The position numbers and the translations under genes were made by a program. Below, in pieces: positions 26,188 through 33,241 of a stretch of 64,000 nt of DNA. Numbering within the stretch: the first letter of the stretch is position 1; the number at the start of each line of letters is the position of its first letter. The DNA is from Alphaproteobacteria bacterium (GTDB lineage: Bacteria; Pseudomonadota; Alphaproteobacteria; Paracaedibacterales; CAITNM01). A model generated the notes under the pieces. The model was not told the origin of the DNA, made no database searches, and saw only the letters and a list, made by a program, of their open reading frames with translations. The stretch spans positions 62,001 to 126,000 of the forward strand of contig JAJTEE010000003.1 in assembly GCA_021298215.1 (NCBI GenBank), read 5' to 3'.

Positions 26188-26237
26188 ACCTGTATAAAGT
26201 CACAGGTTTAAATACAAAAAAATATTGGCTATATAAT
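26188..26237 (+). promoter_or_regulatory. Lux box and promoter for the 26265 gene
   Basis: ACCTGT-ATAAAGTC-ACAGGT at 26188-26207 is a 20-bp palindrome whose arms equal the Vibrio fischeri lux box. TATAAT at 26232-26237 is at the distance of a -10 element for a LuxR-activated promoter: the box centre falls near -46 from the expected start at about 26243, overlapping the -35 region. The ATG of the next gene is at 26265. Confidence 0.8.
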
Positions 26238-26264
26238 CATCATAATTCAAATACGTGGTGATTT

Positions 26265-26777
26265 ATGAAGAAAAAATCAAAACTTTTCCTCTTTCGCTTT
26301 ACCCTTAGTGTTGGTATCGCTCTTAGTTGTTTTTATTGCATCACGGCAATTGCGTGGCCCGCTGTGCGTAAAATGCAGGCAACGTACAATCAAAAGAAAA
26401 ACGTTCAACGAACTGTAGACCCAGCATCAGACTACTTGAAAGAATCCTCTTTTAAAGGTATAAAGAGAAAAGCGTATGAGCTGCAAAAAGTGGCTTTTTA
26501 TGAAAATGCTTACAAGCATATTTCCAAAAATCAGCTTAAGCTATTAGAATTTCTTGAGTTTCACCAAAACAAAAGCCTGTTGAAAAAGGATGCGTATCAG
26601 GGTTTTTTAAAAAATGTTTCCGCAAATGATAGAAATATGCCAACATTTTTTAAGTGGCTTCATGATTTTAAGAATTGGCAGCTTGTTAAGGTGCACTTTG
26701 ATAAGGTTTGTTTAAAAGAAATAGGGGAAGAGTTTCTGCAGTATGCCAGAGAAAAAAACGTTTCCTATTTTGTTTAA
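26265..26777 (+). CDS. Membrane-anchored protein, predicted quorum-sensing target
   Basis: A 170-residue protein. Residues 10-33 form one membrane segment after a basic N-terminus (MKKKSK), then a basic linker and a C-terminal helical domain (residues 70-170). The end (WQLVKVHF-KVCLKEIGEEFLQYA) recalls the strand-helix of a winged helix, but I do not recognise a family. Its position right behind a near-perfect lux box makes it the clearest expected target of the signal system in this window. Confidence 0.6.
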   Translation: MKKKSKLFLFRFTLSVGIALSCFYCITAIAWPAVRKMQATYNQKKNVQRTVDPASDYLKESSFKGIKRKAYELQKVAFYENAYKHISKNQLKLLEFLEFHQNKSLLKKDAYQGFLKNVSANDRNMPTFFKWLHDFKNWQLVKVHFDKVCLKEIGEEFLQYAREKNVSYFV

Positions 26778-26847
26778 AATAGCGTATAAGTCGTGAACAG
26801 AATTTTTTATTATCAAAAAAATAATTCTATCGGTAGAAAGTTATCAA

Positions 26848-27030
26848 ATGAAGAGAAATTTAGAGAAGGAAGAGGAGAAAATGAGGGGTGATCCAAACAT
26901 AAAAATGTTGTCACAGGTAGCAACAGCAAAAATAATAAATCCCTCTCAAATAAAAATGAAAGCAGAGATGCATATTCTAAAAACGCAGCAAAAAATACTT
27001 AGAGAAATCTTTGATGAAGAAAATTGCTAA
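26848..27030 (+). CDS. Small basic helical protein, unknown
   Basis: A 60-residue frame, ATG at 26848; a second ATG at 26881 follows a GAAGGAAGAGGAG stretch that is an excellent ribosome site, so the true protein may be only 49 residues (MRGDPNIKMLS at its start). The sequence is helical and rich in Lys and Gln and ends in Cys. No motif. Between the lux-box-driven gene and the first receptor, so probably part of the quorum-sensing transcript. Confidence 0.4.
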   Translation: MKRNLEKEEEKMRGDPNIKMLSQVATAKIINPSQIKMKAEMHILKTQQKILREIFDEENC

Positions 27031-27073
27031 GCATAAAAATAGCTAACCTTAATTTCAGTTTTTTTCTATTTAA

Positions 27074-27120
27074 GACTGTATAATTTAACAGGTACGTTAA
27101 ATGAAAAATTTTGGTAGTAT
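27074..27120 (+). promoter_or_regulatory. Second lux-box-like site before the truncated receptors
   Basis: GACTGT-ATAATTTA-ACAGGT at 27074-27093 keeps 10 of 12 arm positions of the lux box. TAGTAT at 27115-27120 may be the -10 box. The predicted start near 27127 falls before the TTG at 27150 chosen for the receptor gene. Confidence 0.6.
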
Positions 27121-27149
27121 GCCTCATTGCTGGTTTGGTGGGTGCACCC

Positions 27150-27683
27150 TTGATTATAAAAAAAGCCCTGGAAAAAATTGAATCGATTGATTCTAGTCCA
27201 GATGATATTTTCAATGTGCTAAAGGAAGTATGTTTACATTTTGACGTGGAGCAGTTAGCTCTGGCAGTTTTCCTAAAACAGAAGAATATTGATGACAACT
27301 TTTTAGTATATAATACTTATCCTTTGGGATGGGAAGATCACTATCTTGAAAATGAATATTATTTGCACGATCCAGTTTTCAATGTTTTGCAAAAAATTGC
27401 ATTTCCATTCGAATGGAACCTAGAAAGTTTTACAAATCTTTCAAGAATACAAATAAAGCTTTTAAATGATTCATCAGATTTTGGGATTAACTCCGGCGTA
27501 ACTATCCCATTAATTCCACGCTCTGTTTCTCACGGGTTTGTGACGTTATTAAATCGATCAGGCTTACCTTATGATGCTTTGTATTCACTTTCTATGATTG
27601 GCAATGTTTGTGCTAATAAAATAATGTGTTTAAAAAGAAATGCATTAGTAGTGAAAAATAATCTTCAAATCTATAATGCCTGA
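27150..27683 (+). CDS. LuxR-type signal-binding domain without DNA-binding domain (1)
   Basis: An autoinducer-binding domain (PF03472 type) of about 177 residues with all TraR/LuxR ligand-pocket residues: GWEDHYL (Trp, Tyr), YLHDPVF (Asp-Pro), FEWN (Trp) and FGINSGVTIPL (Gly). The helix-turn-helix domain is absent and the frame ends in a stop. The TTG at 27150 aligns with the starts of the two following paralogues; a longer in-frame TTG at 27111 would precede the predicted transcript start. Likely a signal sink or a partner that forms inactive heterodimers with the complete receptor. Confidence 0.8.
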   Translation: MIIKKALEKIESIDSSPDDIFNVLKEVCLHFDVEQLALAVFLKQKNIDDNFLVYNTYPLGWEDHYLENEYYLHDPVFNVLQKIAFPFEWNLESFTNLSRIQIKLLNDSSDFGINSGVTIPLIPRSVSHGFVTLLNRSGLPYDALYSLSMIGNVCANKIMCLKRNALVVKNNLQIYNA

Positions 27684-27691
27684 GGTTGTTG

Positions 27692-28204
27692 ATGTTAGGG
27701 AAAAGGGTAAAAGAAACTATTGAGGAAATTAATGATGGCAATTGTACAAAGGAAAAATCTTTAAATATTTTTCATGATATTTGTTCGCAATTTTATATTG
27801 AACAATTTGCTCTTGCTGTGTTTTCGGGAAAGAAAAATTTTGTAGAATCGTTTCAGATTTATGAAACGTATTCGAAAGAATGGATGCAGCGCTATAAAGA
27901 TAAAGGATATCATTTGTATGATCCAGTTTTTAGTTCATTGCAAAAAGTAGCAATTCCATTTGAGTGGGATACCGAGAGTTTTGAAAATGTTTCTCCTTTA
28001 CAAAGGTCTTTAATGAAAGAAGCTCGAGAGTTCGGAGTATGCTCTGGTCTTACCATTCCATTAATACCGAGAGAAAACGTTCATGGGTTTGTAACAATAC
28101 TAAATAATCTATCTTTGCATCCTGATGCTTTGTACATGCTTTATTTAATTGGCAACGTTTGTGTAAATAAAATTGCATATTTAGAAAACAGGAAAAAATC
28201 ATGA
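27692..28204 (+). CDS. LuxR-type signal-binding domain without DNA-binding domain (2)
   Basis: A close paralogue of the gene before it, about 170 residues. EWMQRYKDKGYHLYDPVF, FEWD and FGVCSGLTIPLIP keep the signal-binding residues; the DNA-binding domain is again missing. The ATG at 27692 has GAGG, overlapping the previous stop, six bases upstream; the TTG at 27686 is less likely. Eight bases separate the two genes, so they are co-translated. Two adjacent decoy-like receptors are unusual. Confidence 0.8.
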   Translation: MLGKRVKETIEEINDGNCTKEKSLNIFHDICSQFYIEQFALAVFSGKKNFVESFQIYETYSKEWMQRYKDKGYHLYDPVFSSLQKVAIPFEWDTESFENVSPLQRSLMKEAREFGVCSGLTIPLIPRENVHGFVTILNNLSLHPDALYMLYLIGNVCVNKIAYLENRKKS

Positions 28205-28248
28205 GATATTGACATTTATCTTATAAGGAGCGATAAGTCATAAATTAG

Positions 28249-28310
28249 AAGATTTTGCAGTAAAAAATATGAAAATCTTATATAGTACAGAGACTCTGAT
28301 TTTTGATAAT
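28249..28310 (+). promoter_or_regulatory. Inverted repeat and likely promoter of the complete luxR
   Basis: AAGATTTT (28249-28256) pairs with AAAATCTT (28272-28279). A small palindrome CAGAGACTCTG lies at 28288-28298, and GATAAT (28305-28310) is a fair -10 box 17 bases before the ATG. No full lux box is present. The 120-bp gap suggests separate transcription from the truncated pair. Confidence 0.35.
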
Positions 28311-28327
28311 ACCTTTAGAGGCTTAGA

Positions 28328-29032
28328 ATGCTAAGCAAGAGAATAAGCAAGGTCATAGAAAAAATAAATAACATTACAGCTCAGCAGGAAAAAGATGTTT
28401 TTTCAATTTTTGAAGAGACTTGCTTTGATTTTAATATAGAGCAATTTGCTATGGCGCTATTCTCCGGTAAGAAAAAACTTACAGAGTCTTTTGGTGTATA
28501 CGGTACGTATTCAAATGAATGGGTTGAACACTATAAGAAAGAAAAATATTATTTATGCGATCCAGTTTTTGTAGCATTGAAAAAAGCTGCGCTTCCGTTT
28601 GAATGGGGGACGGATAGTTTTGATGGACTTTTACCCATACAACAAACTTTAATGGAAGAAGCTCGCGACTTTGGCATTCGCTCTGGTACTACCATTCCTT
28701 TAATTCCTCACCCCACTTTTCATGGATTTGCAACCATTATTAACCAGCCCTATCTGCATCCTGAAGTTTTGTACACACTGTCTCTTGTTGCAAATGTCTG
28801 CGCAGATAAAATGGCTAATATAAAAGATAGCCAAGCTTTGGAGAGTTTGACTGAACGTGAAATAGAAATTCTTAAACAAAAGGCGGAAGGTGCCACCATC
28901 AAAGTCATCAGTCATAATTTGGGTATTTCAGAGTCTACAGCTGCTTTTCATTTAAGTAATGTTCGTCAAAAACTTGATGCTCACTCAACTGAACATGCGG
29001 TGTCAAAATTTACGTTGTTGATGAATCAGTAG
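28328..29032 (+). CDS. Complete LuxR-family quorum-sensing regulator
   Basis: A 234-residue receptor. The signal-binding domain (residues 1-160) has EWVEHYKKEKYYLCDPVF, FEWG and FGIRSGTTIPLIP. The C-terminal LuxR HTH starts LTEREIEILKQKAEG and continues with ISHNLGISESTAAFHLSNV, with the recognition helix intact. AGAGG lies six bases before the ATG. It is the only member of the cluster able to bind DNA and so should act on the lux boxes nearby, probably as an activator. Its last codons overlap a convergent small gene. Confidence 0.92.
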   Translation: MLSKRISKVIEKINNITAQQEKDVFSIFEETCFDFNIEQFAMALFSGKKKLTESFGVYGTYSNEWVEHYKKEKYYLCDPVFVALKKAALPFEWGTDSFDGLLPIQQTLMEEARDFGIRSGTTIPLIPHPTFHGFATIINQPYLHPEVLYTLSLVANVCADKMANIKDSQALESLTEREIEILKQKAEGATIKVISHNLGISESTAAFHLSNVRQKLDAHSTEHAVSKFTLLMNQ

Positions 29033-29171
29033 TTCCTGCATCGTTGGAATTTTTATTTTTTTGATCTTCCTTTTCACGTTGCTGTGTTTTGCGTTTACGT
29101 AAATTTTCTCGCAACGCTTTAGCAAGGCGCTCTTTTTTATCTAATTTTTTCACTGTATCTTTGTTAGACAT
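29010..29171 (-). CDS. Small basic protein coupled to ftsA
   Basis: A 53-residue, highly charged protein (KKERLAKALRENLRKRK in the middle). Small proteins with this KK-RLA-ALR-NL-KRK pattern occur in many alphaproteobacteria; the role is unknown to me. The ATG overlaps the ftsA stop by 8 bp, showing translational coupling. Its 3' end overlaps luxR by 23 bp tail to tail. Confidence 0.6.
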   Translation of the reverse strand: MSNKDTVKKLDKKERLAKALRENLRKRKTQQREKEDQKNKNSNDAGTTDSSTT

Positions 29172-30438
29172 GGTTACGAATCCAATTCCAAAGGCGTTTA
29201 AAAGTGCCTTTTTGTTTTTCTAAGGCATTGCTAAGTTGCAATCCTTGATGATCCCGCAATGCATAATGCAAAAGGCCTGCGCATAAAGAAAAAGCTGGTG
29301 TATGAATGACATCGCCAATTCCTTGCATTCCATTGGGAGTTGCAATTCGTACGGTTTTATTAAAACGCGATTGCATAATATCTCGGAATCCTTGCAATTG
29401 ACTTGCCCCACCTGTAATAACAAAGCGTTGAAGCACGATAGGATCAATAGGTTGTGAGGATAGTGTTTTTTCAATTGTTTCAATGATTTCTTCAGCTCGT
29501 GCTTTAATAATATGCATCAAGAAGCTTTTAGAAACGGGATTGGCAAAGGCTGAATGATCTTCACCCAGTTGCGTGACTAAAATTGTTTCGCGGTCATCTG
29601 CAGCACCAAAAAGGCTGCCGTATAAAGTTTTAAGGCGTTCTGCCTGGCTAGGGGTTGTATTTAAGCCTTGGGCAATATCTTGCGTAATAGCATTGCCTCC
29701 AATAGGTATACAGCCAAGATAAACAGGATTTCCATTGTAAAAACTTGAAATGGAAATGCTATGGCTACCAATATCAAGCAGGGTTACGCCCATTTCTTTT
29801 TCATCAGTTGTTAGGCTTGAAAGGGCTGCCGCATAAGGCCCAGCAACGAATGCATTGATGTCTAAATGGCATCTGCCAAGGCATGCGCTTAAATTTGCAA
29901 TGAGATGAGCAGGTGCTGAAACAATATGAAGCCGTGTTGTAAGCGTATCACCCAGCATTCCTTTGGGGTCTTGAACGTTGGTATTGTCATCCACATCATA
30001 AGCGATGGGGAAAATATGAATAATGCGTCTTGATGGTCCAACCGTTTGATTGCGGTTGACTTCTAACGCACGTTGCAAATGAGATTCTCTAACAGCTTGT
30101 CCATGCAAAGAAATTTTTGTGGAAATAAAATGGGACTGCAAGGATTCTGCGGGCAGATTTACGTACACATTGTGAATCGTTTGTTTAGCTAACTGTTCTG
30201 CGGTATGGATGCCATTTAGAATTGAATCTTCTAAATCATCTAGGTTAATAATCGAAGCCCCGCGAATACCTTTTGCGGCATGAGAAGCAACACCCAGAAT
30301 TTTTACGGTTATACCTTTCTCAGGTGTGATTTCGCGATTCATTTTGGCAATAGCACAGCAAACCTTACTTGAGCCAATATCTAAGGCTGCAAAGGTTTCG
30401 GAGGGAATACTCTGCGATTTTGCTTTAAAGAAACTCAT
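29164..30438 (-). CDS. ftsA: Cell-division protein FtsA
   Basis: Actin-like ATPase that anchors the Z-ring. ATP-binding pieces are AALDIGSSKVCCAIA, the LLDIGSHSISISSF strand and VITGGASQLQG; the FtsA-specific 1C domain lies near residues 85-160. The C-terminal end has an amphipathic, Trp-rich helix (FKRLWNWIRNHV) that would bind the membrane. At 424 residues it is full length. It follows grxC with a 4-bp overlap, and ftsQ and ftsZ are not adjacent, unlike the common ftsQ-ftsA-ftsZ order. Confidence 0.92.
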   Translation of the reverse strand: MSFFKAKSQSIPSETFAALDIGSSKVCCAIAKMNREITPEKGITVKILGVASHAAKGIRGASIINLDDLEDSILNGIHTAEQLAKQTIHNVYVNLPAESLQSHFISTKISLHGQAVRESHLQRALEVNRNQTVGPSRRIIHIFPIAYDVDDNTNVQDPKGMLGDTLTTRLHIVSAPAHLIANLSACLGRCHLDINAFVAGPYAAALSSLTTDEKEMGVTLLDIGSHSISISSFYNGNPVYLGCIPIGGNAITQDIAQGLNTTPSQAERLKTLYGSLFGAADDRETILVTQLGEDHSAFANPVSKSFLMHIIKARAEEIIETIEKTLSSQPIDPIVLQRFVITGGASQLQGFRDIMQSRFNKTVRIATPNGMQGIGDVIHTPAFSLCAGLLHYALRDHQGLQLSNALEKQKGTFKRLWNWIRNHV

Positions 30439-30689
30439 GCTAGTAAGGGATCAAGCTCTTTGTTTGCTTCTAGTTCATAAAGATCATCGCATCCACCGAC
30501 ATGATGATCATTGATGAAAATCTGAGGAACAGTCTTACGGCCACCTGATTTTTTAACAAGTTCGATACGCCCGTCATCATCATTAGTAAGATCAATTTCT
30601 TGAAAAACAACGCCTTTGCTTTTCAATAATTGCTTGGCTTTTACGCAGTAAGGGCAGTAATTCGTTGTGTAAATGATTACATCAGCCAT
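30435..30689 (-). CDS. grxC: Glutaredoxin
   Basis: A dithiol glutaredoxin with active site NYCPYC (residues 11-16 region), KTVPQIFI and GGCDDL for glutathione binding. The ATG at 30689 gives 84 residues, the GrxC length; the in-frame extension to 30734 is judged untranslated. Overlaps ftsA by 4 bp. Confidence 0.9.
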   Translation of the reverse strand: MADVIIYTTNYCPYCVKAKQLLKSKGVVFQEIDLTNDDDGRIELVKKSGGRKTVPQIFINDHHVGGCDDLYELEANKELDPLLA

Positions 30690-30800
30690 TTTAATAAAGC
30701 ATTCCTCATATCTATTCTTATTATGCCATAACAAAAAGAAAATAGCATCAAAACTTAAGATAAGTTATCTTAGAAAGATGTAAAAATTACAAGGAAAAAT

Positions 30801-32186
30801 ATGCAAAATTTTGATGTTGTTGTTATTGGTGCTGGCCCAGGTGGCTATGTGGCTGCTATTCGAGCAAGTCAGTTAGGGAAAAAAGTAGCGATCGTGGAAA
30901 GGGAACATTTAGGTGGAGTCTGCTTGAATTGGGGATGCATCCCAACAAAAGCATTATTACGTTCTGCAGAAGTGCTGCACCTTATCAATCACGCGAAGGA
31001 TTTTGGCATAGAAGTAGGGCAAGTTAAGTTCGATCTCGATAAAATGGTTGAGCGTTCGCGTAAAATTGCTGGGCAATTGTCTTCGGGTATTAAAGGGTTA
31101 TTGGCTAAGAACAAGGTGACTGTTTTTAGTGGTGAAGCAAGTTTTGAAAAAGCTAAAACGCTTAAAATTAAAGGCGAAAAAGTTGAAACAATTGACGCTA
31201 AAAATATTATTATTGCTACCGGTTCCAGAGCGCGTATGTTGCCTGGAATAGATGCACACCCACGCATTTGGACAGCAAAACAAGCAATGACACCAGAATT
31301 TACGCCAAAGTCCTTATTGGTCATTGGGTCTGGTGCTATTGGTATTGAGTTTGCAAGCTTTTATCGAACTCTTGGGGTAGATGTAACGGTTGTTGAAATG
31401 CAATCACGCATTTTACCAAACGAAGATACGGAAATATCTACACTGGCTCAAAAACAATTTGAGAAAGTGGGTATTAAATTTCATTTGAACGCAACCAGCA
31501 AGCTGATGCCTGCTAAAGATCACGTGAGCGCGTTAATTTCCAAGGATGATAAGAAAATTGAAGAAATAAAAGTTGATGCGGTTATTGTGGCAATTGGAAT
31601 TTCAGGAAACACCGAGAATCTTGGTTTGGAAAAAACAAAAGTAAAAATTGAAAAAGGCCAAATTCTAGTCAATGAATGGTGCGAAACAGCGGAAAAGGGT
31701 GTATACGCAATAGGTGATGTTGCTGGTGCTCCTTGGCTTGCCCATAAAGCAAGTCATGAAGGTATATTAGCCGTTGAGCACATGTGCGGTGTCCAAGGAT
31801 TACATCCAATGAAAAAGACAAATATTCCTGGCTGTACCTATAGTCATCCCCAAATTGCAAGTATTGGCTTAACAGAAGAAAAAGCCAAAACTGAAGGACA
31901 CACTATAAAGGTTGGGCGCTTCCCGTATCGGGGTAATGGTAAGGCAATTGCGTTGGGAGATGCAGAAGGATTGGTTAAAACAATCTTTGACGCCAAAACA
32001 GGAGAACTTTTAGGGGCGCATATGATTGGTGCAGAGGTTACGGAACTGATTCAAGGATTTGCGATTGGCAAAACGCTAGAAACAACAGAAGCTGAATTGA
32101 TGCACACTATTTTTCCACATCCAACGCTTTCGGAAATGATGCATGAATCTACCCTTGATGCATATGGACGCGTGATTCACTATTAG
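30801..32186 (+). CDS. lpdA: Dihydrolipoamide dehydrogenase
   Basis: E3 subunit that reoxidises lipoyl groups in pyruvate and 2-oxoglutarate dehydrogenases. FAD motif VVIGAGPGGYVAA, the redox pair GGVCLNWGCIPTK (Cys42-Cys47 region), an NAD motif VIGSGAIGIEF and the C-terminal HPHPTLSEM with the catalytic His. At 461 residues it is standard. AAGGA precedes the ATG. E1/E2 genes are not nearby. Confidence 0.95.
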   Translation: MQNFDVVVIGAGPGGYVAAIRASQLGKKVAIVEREHLGGVCLNWGCIPTKALLRSAEVLHLINHAKDFGIEVGQVKFDLDKMVERSRKIAGQLSSGIKGLLAKNKVTVFSGEASFEKAKTLKIKGEKVETIDAKNIIIATGSRARMLPGIDAHPRIWTAKQAMTPEFTPKSLLVIGSGAIGIEFASFYRTLGVDVTVVEMQSRILPNEDTEISTLAQKQFEKVGIKFHLNATSKLMPAKDHVSALISKDDKKIEEIKVDAVIVAIGISGNTENLGLEKTKVKIEKGQILVNEWCETAEKGVYAIGDVAGAPWLAHKASHEGILAVEHMCGVQGLHPMKKTNIPGCTYSHPQIASIGLTEEKAKTEGHTIKVGRFPYRGNGKAIALGDAEGLVKTIFDAKTGELLGAHMIGAEVTELIQGFAIGKTLETTEAELMHTIFPHPTLSEMMHESTLDAYGRVIHY

Positions 32187-32254
32187 CAATAAAAATGTAC
32201 TCTATTTATTGATTTCGTGCTAAAAATGCAGGATTAAGTTTGAACGCATGATGT

Positions 32255-33211
32255 ATGTTTTTTAAAAGCCTTTTAGTTGCGATTACATTGCTGATGAAAA
32301 GCCTTATGGCAGGGGATGCAGAAATAGATTGCGGCTGTAATAGCCGTTCATGTTTTAATAAAAAACATCTCTCGCAAGGAATGTTTTGTGCAGAAATTCC
32401 GTCAGAAAAAACATCTAAAGCAGTGAATGCTGGTAAGAGAAGAAAGAAAAAAAGAAAATTTGATCCAGATCTATTTTTGATTAAAGGGTCAAGTTCTCTA
32501 TCAGTTTCTTCAGGTTCCTCTACAAAATCTACAGCGCAAAATTCATATTTTCTAGAAGGAAAGCAAGAAACAATGGTATCAAATGTTGTGTCTTCTGCAC
32601 CTGCAAATAAAGAAAATCTAAGCTTAAATTTAAGCCATACGCTATTGCCGACTTCCTTAAAGGAAGAGCCGCCTGCAGTGGAAACAAAAAATGTTGTTTT
32701 CAAAGCCGAAGAAAAGCCATCAGCAAAAGTGGAAATTGCACCTGATCAGACAGATTCAGCTTTTTACGCAGGGTCAAATTTGGCTGAACTGCCCAATCTT
32801 ATGGAAGATCATTTGAAAGATGACGAAAAAGAAGACGCAATTTTTTCAGAACAAGCGTCAGCAAAAGATGGTCTAGGTACTGAAGAATTAACTCAACAAA
32901 AAGAAGACGAGAAGGGAGACGCGATTTTTTCAGAGCAAGTCCCTGCAGAAGCTGTTCTAGGTACTGAAGGTGAAGAATTTCCTCAACAACAATTAATTCT
33001 TAAATCGCTGAAAAAGCAAAAATCTGAAGATTCTGAAAAGGAATACGAAACAGATGAAGCAGAAGAATTTGAAGACGAAGATGAGGAAGAGCAGGATGAT
33101 GGGGGCACTGAAGCTGCTGGTAAAGAAGGCCAGTCAAGAAAGAAAAAAGCTGGAAGAAACTCCTTTATAAAAACTAGAAAGCCTCTTTCCAGTGCAGCTA
33201 TCGCCAGCTAG
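32255..33211 (+). CDS. Secreted acidic low-complexity protein with basic cluster
   Basis: A 318-residue protein with a signal peptide (residues 1-19), then a cysteine cluster (CGCNSRSC, residues 26-33, plus C45), and a strongly basic stretch KRRKKKRK (residues 61-68). The rest is Glu/Ser-rich, with two copies of a repeat built around DAIFSEQ at about 198 and 223 and a long Glu/Asp run near 275-290; the tail is basic again (RKKK). No known domain. The basic cluster resembles a nuclear localisation signal, relevant only if the protein reaches a host cell. Confidence 0.5.
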   Translation: MFFKSLLVAITLLMKSLMAGDAEIDCGCNSRSCFNKKHLSQGMFCAEIPSEKTSKAVNAGKRRKKKRKFDPDLFLIKGSSSLSVSSGSSTKSTAQNSYFLEGKQETMVSNVVSSAPANKENLSLNLSHTLLPTSLKEEPPAVETKNVVFKAEEKPSAKVEIAPDQTDSAFYAGSNLAELPNLMEDHLKDDEKEDAIFSEQASAKDGLGTEELTQQKEDEKGDAIFSEQVPAEAVLGTEGEEFPQQQLILKSLKKQKSEDSEKEYETDEAEEFEDEDEEEQDDGGTEAAGKEGQSRKKKAGRNSFIKTRKPLSSAAIAS

Positions 33212-33241
33212 GATATTTGTAAAGATTTTACATTTATTGAA

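Noticed and set aside
27101-27181. 26-codon peptide frame before the first truncated receptor, as a peptide signal gene
   Set aside because: The ribosome site is fair, but the predicted lux-type promoter starts transcription after its ATG and no export signal is seen; kept only as a note in the findings.
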